21,451 bases of DNA, from positions 1 to 21,451 of IMG/VR virus record IMGVR_UViG_3300046798_000035; one strand, written 5' to 3'. The notes under the pieces were generated by a model. The model did no database searches. It had not been told where the DNA came from and was given only the letters and a program-made list of their open reading frames with translations. Positions 6,812 through 14,832 of this stretch are shown here, piece by piece; the first letter of the stretch is position 1; every line of letters begins with the position of its first letter. The translations under genes and the position numbers were made by a program. This stretch comes from a virus.

Positions 6812-9164
6812 CTACATTTTCCTCGCCTTTAATGGGTGCATCAGAATCAGGACTGGGCTTTTCACCAGGAGTAGCACCTTTATCTCCTGCTTCAGCCTGT
6901 TGTGTGGCTTCTACCATCTGTTGCTGAATTACAGCCTGATGATACATATTGCCATACAACAATACATTACGGTAGCCTTCTGGATTATCTTGTTTGGCTT
7001 GTCGTCCAGTTTCGCTGATAACCCATTTTCGGACTACTTCAAATGCAATTTCAGGATTATCATAAACAGGGTCCATCTCGATAGATGGCATTTCTGGCAT
7101 CATAGGATCACCAGTAGGTATTGGAGCAGAATTCAAGAGTAATTTGATATCATCATTCGTTTTCAATACGTCATCTTCACCCGGCACATAAAAGTCAGTC
7201 AGACCAATATGGTCACGAATAATAGATAGATTCTCAGGAGCACCTAGAATCGCGAGAATTTCAGGATTACCAGCCTGAAGTAGTTGCATCAGCACATCTT
7301 TCTGCTGATTCCACGTCATCGGGAGATTTTCGTTAGTTTCTAACTCAATCTTTCCAATCTTCCCCTCAAGTTCCGCCTTACGAATAAAGACGTTTACGAA
7401 TCCTCCATCCCTAGATTTCTGCACATCACGTTCATCTTCCTGAACTTCCTTGATATACATAGGGATAGCTTTACCGTATATCTGTTTCCACCACACGGTA
7501 AAGATTTTCCAAGTATTCTGGAGTCTCTGTAGGGCTTGCGCCCGTGACATGGAATATTGGGATGCTGTTTCACTACCTTCTAATGAGCCTCCAAATAGTG
7601 ATGGTAATGCGCCAGAAACCATCTGAGCTAATGATTGAATATTGGCAGAAAATGGCATTACTTCAGATGATAGTGAGGCAGTTTTCACCTCATAGAATCC
7701 ATCTCCTATGGCTTGACCAGTCTTGGCTTTAGCCTCGTATATTCCACCCGGCACAGATTCCATCTGACGATATGCGTCGAAATTAAGCACGCCGGGGTCA
7801 GCGAATGTTTGACCTATACCATGCTCAATTGTCTGCAATGTCAGACTAATAATGTCGTTCGTAATCTCCTGAATGGAAACTAGTAAGAGTCCGAGTGGGT
7901 CGTGATGTAAATGATCACTGAGAGGATTGTAAGTGAGAGTCCAGCAATCATCCAACGATTCATTGCACGCCTCCGCGAATTGGTCATTAACTAGAACGAC
8001 TTTACACCCATTAGGGTATAGCTTTTTCAGTTGGTCTATGTCTTTTTTATCTGGCAAGACATTGAACGCGGCAGGACGGAGCCAGCAATTCCGAATCGTC
8101 ACAGTATTGGTGGGATATTCTCCCTGATACTGTGGGTTCAAACGTCCCCACTGTTCATATGGGTCACGCGGACCCATTCCGCCTTGCATCTTAAGCGCAA
8201 ACTCTGCCCATTTTTTACCCTGCAAATGATCGTATCGCTCGATGGCATTCGCGAAGTGTGTCTCATATGAGAATATGAGATAGGGCGTATCACACTGTTT
8301 CTGAGCGTAATTCGCTACTTTGATATATAATCCACCATATGCTTCAAGGCAGATTCTAGATTTAGGTTCCTTAGTAGTTCCAACTAGTCTAGTTACAATT
8401 AGTGGTTCTTGTGATAGAACTGGTGTAATTTGTGCTAAACACGCAGGGCATAGGTCAGCCTCCGCGTTTTGAACTACATCTTGTAATCCAGCATCCTCAT
8501 TACCCGGCATGAACTCATCTTCAGCCTGCATAGCTTTAGGCATCATTTGAGCAGCTTGCTGTATCTGCTGCTGTGCCATAGGATCTTGCATTACTTGATC
8601 ACTCATTGTAAATCCACAGTTAGGACATTTCTTATATTCGTGATTCTCAGTTATGTCCTCAGTAGTTTTCTTTTCATATGTTCCATATTCCTCATCCGCC
8701 TTCGGATAAGAATAGCAACCTACCATACCTTCAGTGCAATAAATAAATAGAGCATGTAACCAAAGCATACTAACGTCATTATGACGATAGATGAGTTGGG
8801 CAATTTTATCTCCAGCGCGTGCGGTAGAAAGATCGAGAGTATTATCAGCGTCATCAGGATAACATTTAATAGGAGGAATAGTAATACTAAGTGCAGCAAT
8901 GATAGATTCCAAGTAGGCTCGGAATACATTGACTGGCTTATCGTAATAGGATTGTTCTGTGGAGTCTCCGACAGAATCCTGATCCCAAATGCGCCAGTCG
9001 TGAGCTACTTCAGAGTACCACGCCTTCTGGTATCCTTCCCAGAATAGCTTTAGTCTACGCCATGTTCTAATCTGGCGTTCTCGCGCAGCTACATCTTCTT
9101 TGTCGAAATGATCGACAACTTGTTTCAGTAGTCGCTGGACTTCTTCAGAAGGCAGATTTGCCAT
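6801..9164 (-). CDS. Portal protein with a two-CxxC insertion
   Basis: This encodes 787 residues from ATG 9164; the start shares one base with the preceding stop (TAATG). The core matches phage portal proteins: a helical N-terminal segment with WRRLKLFWEGYQKAWYSE, a central beta/alpha clip-wing region, then QEITNDIISLTLQTIEHGIG followed by a helical crown-like end (SMSRAQALQRLQNTWKIF). The last 60 residues are glutamine-, alanine- and acid-rich. Unusually, CPNC at 180-183 and CPAC at 239-242 flank a Met/Gln-rich linker, suggesting a zinc-binding insertion in the wing. It sits between the Gly-rich gene and the scaffold. Twelve portal subunits would form the DNA entry ring and dock TerL. Confident on portal; the zinc reading is inferred. 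Confidence 0.92.
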   Translation of the reverse strand: MANLPSEEVQRLLKQVVDHFDKEDVAARERQIRTWRRLKLFWEGYQKAWYSEVAHDWRIWDQDSVGDSTEQSYYDKPVNVFRAYLESIIAALSITIPPIKCYPDDADNTLDLSTARAGDKIAQLIYRHNDVSMLWLHALFIYCTEGMVGCYSYPKADEEYGTYEKKTTEDITENHEYKKCPNCGFTMSDQVMQDPMAQQQIQQAAQMMPKAMQAEDEFMPGNEDAGLQDVVQNAEADLCPACLAQITPVLSQEPLIVTRLVGTTKEPKSRICLEAYGGLYIKVANYAQKQCDTPYLIFSYETHFANAIERYDHLQGKKWAEFALKMQGGMGPRDPYEQWGRLNPQYQGEYPTNTVTIRNCWLRPAAFNVLPDKKDIDQLKKLYPNGCKVVLVNDQFAEACNESLDDCWTLTYNPLSDHLHHDPLGLLLVSIQEITNDIISLTLQTIEHGIGQTFADPGVLNFDAYRQMESVPGGIYEAKAKTGQAIGDGFYEVKTASLSSEVMPFSANIQSLAQMVSGALPSLFGGSLEGSETASQYSMSRAQALQRLQNTWKIFTVWWKQIYGKAIPMYIKEVQEDERDVQKSRDGGFVNVFIRKAELEGKIGKIELETNENLPMTWNQQKDVLMQLLQAGNPEILAILGAPENLSIIRDHIGLTDFYVPGEDDVLKTNDDIKLLLNSAPIPTGDPMMPEMPSIEMDPVYDNPEIAFEVVRKWVISETGRQAKQDNPEGYRNVLLYGNMYHQAVIQQQMVEATQQAEAGDKGATPGEKPSPDSDAPIKGEENVDVQ

Positions 9165-9727
9165 TAGAATGCGCCAAATCTTCGATTTGCACTACCCAAA
9201 CCAGTTCCAAATCCACCCATTGTTCCAAATGTAGGAGGTTTAATTCCTTGCATAGACCCTCCACCAAGGTTCATGGCTGGACCCTCTGGCATATTACCGG
9301 ATATAGTAACTCCACCCCCTCCCTGTGGAGATGCTAGTGGATTCTTATTACGCATGTAGGTATCAAAAAGACTAGAAGGATCTTGCTGTTGTTGAGGTGG
9401 ATACATAAAGCCACCAGCATTAGCATTTTGAAATGGTTGATTAGCCCACAATTGGCTAAACGGATTACCACCAGCACCCCTAGCTTGGCCCCCGCCCCCG
9501 CCCATCGAATTAGAAAGCGCGGACAGCGTACCGGGTAAGGCTCCCATCATAGCCCCACTCACTCCACTAGAAGGGCCAGTATTTATTCCCTGTGATGGTG
9601 TAGTTGGTGAGGGAGTAATCTTAGGACTAGGCATCATTCCTGCACCAGCTTTGGCACCTCCAGTTAGGGGATTAGTAATCCCTTTGCTAGCGCCACCGAA
9701 TGCTGATTTCATCATTCCGCCAACCAT
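9164..9727 (-). CDS. Gly/Pro/Met-rich virion-associated protein
   Basis: This encodes 187 residues from ATG 9727, with AGGAG five bases upstream. The sequence is low in complexity: glycine runs, proline-glutamine clusters (YPPQQQQDPSS), many methionines and asparagines, few charged residues and no clear domain. Short GGG and GAG blocks alternate with hydrophobic patches (GAMMGALPGTLSALSNSMGG), like some flexible internal virion or membrane-active phage proteins. It lies directly before the portal gene, sharing one base with it, so it is probably translated in step with portal and may be packaged inside the head. I do not recognise a family and offer no firm function. Confidence 0.75.
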   Translation of the reverse strand: MVGGMMKSAFGGASKGITNPLTGGAKAGAGMMPSPKITPSPTTPSQGINTGPSSGVSGAMMGALPGTLSALSNSMGGGGGQARGAGGNPFSQLWANQPFQNANAGGFMYPPQQQQDPSSLFDTYMRNKNPLASPQGGGGVTISGNMPEGPAMNLGGGSMQGIKPPTFGTMGGFGTGLGSANRRFGAF

Positions 9728-9735
9728 AATGACTC

Positions 9736-10824
9736 CTAGCGTGCTCGCCTATTATAGCGTTCCTTAAATCCTTCTAAATCTTCTATTTGTTCAGCAGTTA
9801 ATGACTTTTTATCCCTAGTTCCAAATTTCCATTCCATATATTCTTTAGGAGATAGTCTCTTAGGAGTTCTTCTAGGCGTAATATCCGATGAAACTCCCGG
9901 AGTTAAATTTACACCACTATTACTAAGTAAATCTTTAATTTTCTTTGCCTTAATATTTCTAGGCATTTGTTGTAAACTAGGTCTAGCAACATAATTTCTA
10001 TCAGCTATATTAGTCATAGCTTGATTAATATTCTGGCGTCTTTCAAGATTAGTAGAACCCTCGGCAGCTTCACCAGCTACGCGAGCATTAGTCTCAAATG
10101 GAACGCGAGCATATCCCTCAAGATCCTGAGATAGTTGATATAATTCATCTGCATTTTTATTACCTAGTCCTGCCGCGCCATGAGTAAATTCATGATAGGC
10201 TGTGTTACGAGCCTCTCCGGGATTATTCATAGTTCTCTGAACTCCATAATTAGTAACCTTTAGTGGCATAGGTTCCCTAGGCTTAATGGGACCATGCTCA
10301 GGTAGGACTATTCCGGCCATTGATGTTCCTATTCTTCCCGGAACTGGCCTATCTATTTCTCCCATCTGAGGGAATATATTAGCAGCAACGCGAGGATAAC
10401 CTTTTCCCGCTGCTTCAAATGCTGGACCCATTTCTCCTCTAAGACGTTGACTTAGAGCTTGATATAATTTAGTGGCAGACTTTCTACCCGGTATATCATT
10501 CCAATATGGATTTACGGCTAATGAGGTTCCACCCAATCCTTTAACTATTGGGTCAACCGCCTGACCAATCTGAGTCATTGCATTAGCTACATACCCTGAA
10601 CTAGATTCGTCCTGAGCAGGGTCTATTCCAAGTAATCCTTTAGGAACATTAGCCGCAACATCTACTACGTCACGACCAACCTTTTTCCATTCAGGATCAT
10701 TAGCTTGTCGTTGCCTCGCGCTCGCATCATTCTGGTATATCATTTCAGACGTAGGCTCAGGCGCGGTAGGGAGATTGAATCCCATACGCCTAAGCATCGC
10801 CATAGTAGGACTAGTATCAGCCAT
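9736..10824 (-). CDS. Putative zinc metallopeptidase-like protein (HEFTH)
   Basis: This encodes 362 residues from ATG 10824, one base after the stop of the 43-codon gene, so translation is probably coupled; no strong ribosome site is seen. The N-terminal half is mostly disordered and helical. Residues 208-222 hold TAYHEFTHGAAGLGN, with HEFTH at 211-215 matching the HExxH zinc-peptidase signature. Downstream, FETNARVAGE (243-252) gives Glu candidates for a third ligand, as in gluzincins. The C-terminus is basic with PRRTPKRLSPKEYMEWKFG. Lying between TerL and portal, it could be a head maturation protease or a virion-borne hydrolase for entry or lysis. The zincin call rests on one motif plus its spacing, so the function is tentative. 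Confidence 0.75.
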   Translation of the reverse strand: MADTSPTMAMLRRMGFNLPTAPEPTSEMIYQNDASARQRQANDPEWKKVGRDVVDVAANVPKGLLGIDPAQDESSSGYVANAMTQIGQAVDPIVKGLGGTSLAVNPYWNDIPGRKSATKLYQALSQRLRGEMGPAFEAAGKGYPRVAANIFPQMGEIDRPVPGRIGTSMAGIVLPEHGPIKPREPMPLKVTNYGVQRTMNNPGEARNTAYHEFTHGAAGLGNKNADELYQLSQDLEGYARVPFETNARVAGEAAEGSTNLERRQNINQAMTNIADRNYVARPSLQQMPRNIKAKKIKDLLSNSGVNLTPGVSSDITPRRTPKRLSPKEYMEWKFGTRDKKSLTAEQIEDLEGFKERYNRRAR

Positions 10825-10825
10825 T

Positions 10826-10957
10826 TTATTTCATAACACCGAACTTCTTTTTAAAACTAGTTGACGGACCAGTGTCCATCTTGGATTTAAAATTATCCTT
10901 CTTCTTTCCTTCCGGTGGTTTGCTTTTCTTCTTGAATTTATTGAGGTCGAATGGCAT
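10826..10957 (-). CDS. Small very basic protein (43 aa)
   Basis: A short frame starts at ATG 10957, preceded by AAAGGAG at good distance, two bases after the stop of the 111-residue gene, and ends one base before the start of the HEFTH gene. The product begins MPFDLNKFKKKSKPPEGKK and ends FKKKFGVMK; about a third of its residues are lysine. No hydrophobic segment or cysteine is present. The tight fit between two genes and the clear ribosome site argue that it is real and not chance. A nucleic-acid-binding or internal head role is possible but unproven. Confidence 0.7.
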   Translation of the reverse strand: MPFDLNKFKKKSKPPEGKKKDNFKSKMDTGPSTSFKKKFGVMK

Positions 10958-10959
10958 CA

Positions 10960-11295
10960 CTAACTCCTTTTTGCCTCGGCTTCTTTCAATTCCTTCTCGA
11001 AGTCATCCACTTCCATTGTGGTCTTATCAGGAATGGGAGCTTCCTTCATTAGTTTTGCCTTCTCGCGATCCTCGCGCTCCAGCATTTGCCTACGCACATT
11101 CCACGGAACTGACTTTGGTATAGTGACTTCGCGAATTTCGACGGGCGAAGCCTCTGGCTTTTTAAATAGTGAATCCATGAGAATCTTTTTCTCATGATTA
11201 GATTCCGCCAGTTGTTGTCTCAATGTCTCACAACTGGGACAAATTTTATCAGCTTTAATTGAAAGATACTCCCGATACCAATTTAATAGGAACAT
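10960..11295 (-). CDS. Small coiled-coil protein with an N-terminal CxxC
   Basis: This encodes 111 residues from ATG 11295, with GAGG five bases upstream and two bases after the TerL stop. It opens with a short hydrophobic stretch (MFLLNWYREYLSI), then CPSCETLRQQLAESNHEKK, a CxxC followed by a predicted coiled coil, a proline-rich linker (PEASPVEIREVTIPKSVPW) and a second charged helix. Small proteins with this CxxC-plus-coiled-coil shape directly after terL are, to my memory, frequent in environmental phages but uncharacterised. A single CxxC could bind zinc in a dimer or form a disulphide. It may assist the terminase or portal; that is guesswork from position. Confidence 0.75.
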   Translation of the reverse strand: MFLLNWYREYLSIKADKICPSCETLRQQLAESNHEKKILMDSLFKKPEASPVEIREVTIPKSVPWNVRRQMLEREDREKAKLMKEAPIPDKTTMEVDDFEKELKEAEAKRS

Positions 11296-11297
11296 TT

Positions 11298-12971
11298 CTA
11301 CCTCAATGACCGACGATGGAATCGAGTGACTACCTGAGTCTTTTGACCAGCCTCGATAGTTCTCATTTGTCTGTAATACGCCGTAAAGTCCTGACTATTC
11401 CTCAAAGCCTGATTGATTAGTTCTTGCTTCTGAATTTTGACGAATTCTGTCGTAGCATCGCCAAAATATCGTTCTGCTGAGTCTACAGCGTAGCGAAGGT
11501 CATCGTAAGGGTCATCGCCCTCGAATTCAGCTACGTCCTCTGCTGGCTTTCCATTTGATGCCTTCTTATCATAGGAGCAAGCGCGGATTGCATCTATCAT
11601 AAGAGGGCAGCAATAAGGATGATGAACGTGATCATTTTCACTACAGCAGAATATTTGTAATTTAGGAATATTCTCCTCTATTTCTGGAGGGTCAAACAAG
11701 TGTAGGTATCCCTTATAATCGTCTAAACCTTTATTACGAAGAATCCACATAGCGGTTTCTTCACTATATATTGGCATTTCATTTGGTGGAATAAAGGGCT
11801 TAACTTTCCAACGTAAGTATTCATGGACCAACATCTTGCCACTTACACGACTACCCGGTCCAGAGTTAGATAATTCAATAGGACGTTCTAATGCTTCTTC
11901 GATTTGCTGTTGAATAGTATGTTCCTGTCCTCTGTCTTGCGAGGCAGACTTACAGAACTTGATAACTTTAGGATCTTCCTTGACACAGTAGTCCTTAACA
12001 ATGGGTGCCCAATCCGCGATTTTAGTTTTAAGCCAATATAGTTCCCTATACAAGTATAGTCGCTTCTGAGGTGAAACTGCATAGAACCCAATATAGGTCA
12101 TAGCAGCGAAACCCCAATCACCAATTACAAACTTAGGCCACCAATCAGGGATACCGAATGGTTCGATTACATGGAGAGCGTTATCCGGCTCATCAGGATA
12201 ATGCTTATCCCTAAACTCATCAAAAACCTGTCCCTGATAAGAATCCCAATCACCATACTTCCTTGCTTTACGCTCAGCCTCATTCGGAATACCGTCAAGG
12301 CGAGCAGTATAGCCAGCGTCAGCATAGGGATTATCTGCTACTGTGGAGTGTATATAGATTCGCTGTACTCCACCTTTTCCCTCAATTATCTTTCCGCCTT
12401 CGGGATAAGGAGAAACGAATCGTTTCTTAGTGAAGGTATGACCAATACCTCCGGGCATTCCTGCCGCTCTGATGATGGCAGGTAACTTTGGGTCGCTAGT
12501 ACGGACTCGTGTAAAGCCGATGTACAAATAGATGTATTCGGTGAATGTTGTAAGCTCATCTGGGGAGAATAGATTGATCTCCATAGAGTCGTACTTGTGT
12601 ACATCAGATTCCTCCTCGCAATGTGCGAGAAATATTAGTGCTCCCGTCCGCGCTCCCGTTCCGCCGAATTCATCAGGGCGCGGAAACGTCCATGTCATAT
12701 CAGTCTTATTAAAGACTGCTCCAAACTTCGGGAATATTTCCCTACTTCTTGGAACTATCTCATTTCGTAGTTCAGGATAAGTCCGTCGCATGAATACCTG
12801 TTTAAATCTAGGATTCTCATGCCAACGATGGACTATTCCATATATAAGTAATACGTCAGATTTCCCCGAAGCGTTCCCACCACCATATAATCCCTCGAAT
12901 ATGGTAGTAGGAAGCGCGAGAAATTCTGCCTGTTTTTCAGTGGGCTTCCAATAGCCCTTATCAAATGCCAT
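11298..12971 (-). CDS. terL: Terminase large subunit
   Basis: This encodes 557 residues from ATG 12971. The N-terminal ATPase has a Walker A variant, GGGNASGKSD (30-39), an arginine-rich stretch after it (FMRRTYPELRNEIVPRSR), and a Walker B-type strand EINLFSPDEL (131-140) with the DE pair. The C-terminal nuclease half starts near FVIGDWGF, with Asp285, and ends in DDPYDDLRYAVD (486-497), whose aspartates are candidate metal ligands. The motor cuts concatemers and pumps DNA through the portal using ATP. Length is normal for the family. It lies five genes downstream of the probable small subunit, an unusual separation. Its start overlaps a 12-bp palindrome and has a weak ribosome site, so expression may depend on coupling from the gene six bases upstream. 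Confidence 0.96.
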   Translation of the reverse strand: MAFDKGYWKPTEKQAEFLALPTTIFEGLYGGGNASGKSDVLLIYGIVHRWHENPRFKQVFMRRTYPELRNEIVPRSREIFPKFGAVFNKTDMTWTFPRPDEFGGTGARTGALIFLAHCEEESDVHKYDSMEINLFSPDELTTFTEYIYLYIGFTRVRTSDPKLPAIIRAAGMPGGIGHTFTKKRFVSPYPEGGKIIEGKGGVQRIYIHSTVADNPYADAGYTARLDGIPNEAERKARKYGDWDSYQGQVFDEFRDKHYPDEPDNALHVIEPFGIPDWWPKFVIGDWGFAAMTYIGFYAVSPQKRLYLYRELYWLKTKIADWAPIVKDYCVKEDPKVIKFCKSASQDRGQEHTIQQQIEEALERPIELSNSGPGSRVSGKMLVHEYLRWKVKPFIPPNEMPIYSEETAMWILRNKGLDDYKGYLHLFDPPEIEENIPKLQIFCCSENDHVHHPYCCPLMIDAIRACSYDKKASNGKPAEDVAEFEGDDPYDDLRYAVDSAERYFGDATTEFVKIQKQELINQALRNSQDFTAYYRQMRTIEAGQKTQVVTRFHRRSLR

Positions 12972-12981
12972 AACTAGTTAT
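12970..12981. repeat. 12-bp perfect palindrome over the terL start
   Basis: ATAACTAGTTAT is a perfect inverted repeat covering the first bases of terL, the six-base gap and the upstream stop codon. It could be a protein-binding site on DNA or a small RNA stem hiding the terL start. It may also be chance in AT-rich DNA. Confidence 0.35.
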
Positions 12982-13220
12982 TTTTCAACACCAATGAGAG
13001 GCGGCCAATTCCATTCATTCTCAGCATTCCCTCTATACACGGATTCGACCATAACCGTGGCCTCCGCGTTTCCTTTGAATGGCGTAGTCAAATCATTGAT
13101 GATAGTGAGATTCAGACAGTCACGTTCCTTCACCGCAGTAATTACAGCAGCATAGGTGTTACCACCCGAACTGAAATGAACGATTCTGCCAATAGACGGA
13201 CGATTCTCAACTACAGCCAT
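12978..13220 (-). CDS. Small conserved phage protein (GRIVHF type)
   Basis: I choose ATG 13220, giving 80 residues (MAVVENRPSIGRIVHF), because AGGAG lies five bases before it; a GTG at 13241 is in frame but overlaps the previous stop and would place the ribosome site inside the gene. The protein is a compact beta-rich domain: IGRIVHF, AAVITAV, LNLTIINDL, then VESVYR and a tryptophan-containing end, NEWNWPPLIG. Small proteins with a GRIVHY-like start and a WHWP-like end are, from memory, widespread and uncharacterised in phages. It sits between a membrane protein and TerL. No function can be assigned. Confidence 0.82.
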   Translation of the reverse strand: MAVVENRPSIGRIVHFSSGGNTYAAVITAVKERDCLNLTIINDLTTPFKGNAEATVMVESVYRGNAENEWNWPPLIGVEK

Positions 13221-13237
13221 GAATTCTCCTAACTTAA

Positions 13238-13411
13238 TCACTTGAATGGAATCCCTGCATCGTATCCAAGAACTATCTTGAACACAGCGATTAGAACAAT
13301 AATGATTAATATTCCAATTGCCCCAGTTTTGAAAGGTTGAGGCATATCAACAGAATAGATGACCCACGCTATTACGCCACAGACTAGCATGACGAATAGA
13401 AGTGTAATCAT
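13238..13411 (-). CDS. Small membrane protein with two helices (57 aa), possible holin
   Basis: This short frame runs from ATG 13411 to TGA 13238. The start directly abuts the stop of the preceding gene (TAAATG) and GAGAAG precedes it. The product has a first hydrophobic helix (LLFVMLVCGVIAWVIY), a short linker (SVDMPQPFK), and a second helix (GAIGILIIIVLIAVFKIVL), ending in a short soluble tail. Two closely spaced membrane helices in under 60 residues fit a small phage holin or another inner-membrane protein. No endolysin gene is near, so the holin call is weak. Similar PFK-linker membrane proteins are, to my memory, common in phage late regions. Confidence 0.75.
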   Translation of the reverse strand: MITLLFVMLVCGVIAWVIYSVDMPQPFKTGAIGILIIIVLIAVFKIVLGYDAGIPFK

Positions 13412-13981
13412 TTACTTCTCACTTTTCTTATCGTGGTGTGTTGGGATGAGTCCAGTCTTGACTACTGAAGGTGTAGTGAATTCCTTGACTGATTCCTTCT
13501 TTTTAGAAGTAGTGGAAAGGACAGTGGGTGGATGAAGCAGTTGGAAAATTTTAGCATTAGAGACAGCACCAGTTGAAGTCTGAACTTGGACTGGAATGTC
13601 AATCGCTACTTCTGCTGTATCCATATTAACTATAGTAGTTAGTTCAGTAGCCGAAACGAATATAGTAGGTTCAGGTGAACCATTCCATATAATCATGGAA
13701 CCAGAATCAAACCCAGTTCCGATTACATGAAGTGTGAATGATGGATCACCGAGGAAGGCGGAAACTGGATTCAGACTAGCCACTACAGGCATTGGGTCTG
13801 AACCATGAGTCATAATATAGATTAGTGCGTTATACGCCTTCTCAGCGAACTTACTATCAGAACATGCTAGGTCTAGCACTAGCCGAACGTAGCCCTTCTG
13901 CTCATCCGTCACCCGAAGCGCGGGAGAATTAAACAGTGTGGGCCGAAATGGGTCTTTAAACATCGGAGGTAATGTAGGCAT
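13412..13981 (-). CDS. IPT/TIG-type Ig-like domain virion protein
   Basis: This encodes 189 residues from ATG 13981, with TGGAG before the start. A helical N-terminal part (GYVRLVLDLACSDSKFAEKA) is followed by a clear Ig-like fold of the IPT/TIG type: PVVASLNPVSAFLGDPSF, the signature GTGF turn, MIIWNG, and FVSATELTTIV. The C-terminus is charged and disordered. Such domains are common on phage surfaces, where they are thought to bind host glycans or strengthen the capsid. The product is probably displayed on the virion. Domain recognition is strong; its exact place on the particle is unknown. Confidence 0.85.
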   Translation of the reverse strand: MPTLPPMFKDPFRPTLFNSPALRVTDEQKGYVRLVLDLACSDSKFAEKAYNALIYIMTHGSDPMPVVASLNPVSAFLGDPSFTLHVIGTGFDSGSMIIWNGSPEPTIFVSATELTTIVNMDTAEVAIDIPVQVQTSTGAVSNAKIFQLLHPPTVLSTTSKKKESVKEFTTPSVVKTGLIPTHHDKKSEK

Positions 13982-14004
13982 CTTTACTCCAGTTTTTACT
14001 ACAG

Positions 14005-14334
14005 TTAAACTGCTTTGACAACTATGTTACCGGGAGATGCCGATGTACACTTAATAAAGGCTGCCGCGATTTCGGCCTGACCATTTGTCAATACTACGGG
14101 GATTGATGTAGCGAACGCGAAATCATTCGCCATGACAAATGTCGGACTAGCCGCATCACTGAACAGAAGTACGCGCCTAGCAGGTAAGGCATACACAACA
14201 TTCTGAAGTATGGGCTGAGGATATCCGATTGAAATTTCAGGCACAACTTTTCCCTCTGGAGTGACTATTGACGAAGTGACAACATTGAGAATGAAGTCAT
14301 TTAATACACCGACATTCAATACTGCACTTGTCAT
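14005..14334 (-). CDS. Small beta-rich virion-like protein
   Basis: This encodes 109 residues. The start ATG at 14334 overlaps the stop of the upstream gene (ATGA), implying translational coupling. It is beta-rich and hydrophobic with few charges: NDFILNVVTSSIVTPEGK, then VVYALPARRVLLFSDA, and a small-residue C-terminus (SPGNIVVKAV). This resembles small phage structural proteins made of alternating strands, but I cannot place it in a named family. Its neighbours, a fibre-like protein and an Ig-like protein, suggest a group of surface components. Confidence 0.8.
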   Translation of the reverse strand: MTSAVLNVGVLNDFILNVVTSSIVTPEGKVVPEISIGYPQPILQNVVYALPARRVLLFSDAASPTFVMANDFAFATSIPVVLTNGQAEIAAAFIKCTSASPGNIVVKAV

Positions 14335-14810
14335 TGTATTGCAATAGCACCAGAACCAGTCAATGTAAAAGTTCCTGCCGGTATGGTATTAGTCTGAATC
14401 ACATCACGCATTAAATAGATTAATCCACCATTTGGAAGTACATCCATTACTCCACCGAATCCTGTATTCATAGACCAGAATCCACCACATTGGTCCCATA
14501 CAGCACTAACAAATGGAGTAGGTAATTTCATAGTAATGAATGTAGTGGCTGCATTAGTTGTAATATTGATATAGAAATTTACAAATAATATTTTACCCAA
14601 TGCCATGTATTTACAGCTAGTGATATTATTAAGTGTAGCAGAACCATTCTGTGAACCGAATGGATTAGGAGTAAAGTTAGACCATGTACCCGGAACCGCG
14701 AGAGCGAGTTCAGCATCAACTGGGTCTAGTATTACATTCTTAATTTGGGTTTTATTCCATACAGTAGTACCATCGATTAGGGCATTGAACGCTGTCCTAT
14801 CTAAAGCCAT
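14331..14810 (-). CDS. Virion surface or fibre-like protein
   Basis: This encodes 159 residues from ATG 14810, with AGGAT upstream. The N-terminal helix (DRTAFNALIDG) and NKTQIKNVILDPVDAEL are followed by GTWSNFTPNPFGSQNGS, then a beta sandwich-like body with KYMALGKILFVNFYINITT, MKLPTPF and a glycine-rich end. The pattern of W-x-x-F/Y-x-P, then Y-x-x-x-GK-x-(L/V)-F-V-x-F, is typical of short domains found in phage tail-fibre and spike proteins. Unlike long fibres it is only 159 residues, so it may be a small spike, a head fibre or an adaptor. The class is moderately certain; the role is inferred. Confidence 0.8.
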   Translation of the reverse strand: MALDRTAFNALIDGTTVWNKTQIKNVILDPVDAELALAVPGTWSNFTPNPFGSQNGSATLNNITSCKYMALGKILFVNFYINITTNAATTFITMKLPTPFVSAVWDQCGGFWSMNTGFGGVMDVLPNGGLIYLMRDVIQTNTIPAGTFTLTGSGAIAIQ

Positions 14811-14832
14811 ATCTTATCCTAAATGAACAGCG

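Noticed and set aside
6456-7142. Plus-strand Ser-rich frame of 228 codons
   Set aside because: It is the antisense of the acidic scaffold and portal end; its serine runs mirror GAA/GAT codons on the coding strand.
13221-13241. GTG start seven codons upstream for the 80-residue gene
   Set aside because: It overlaps the previous stop and would put AGGAG inside the gene; AGGAG fits ATG 13220.
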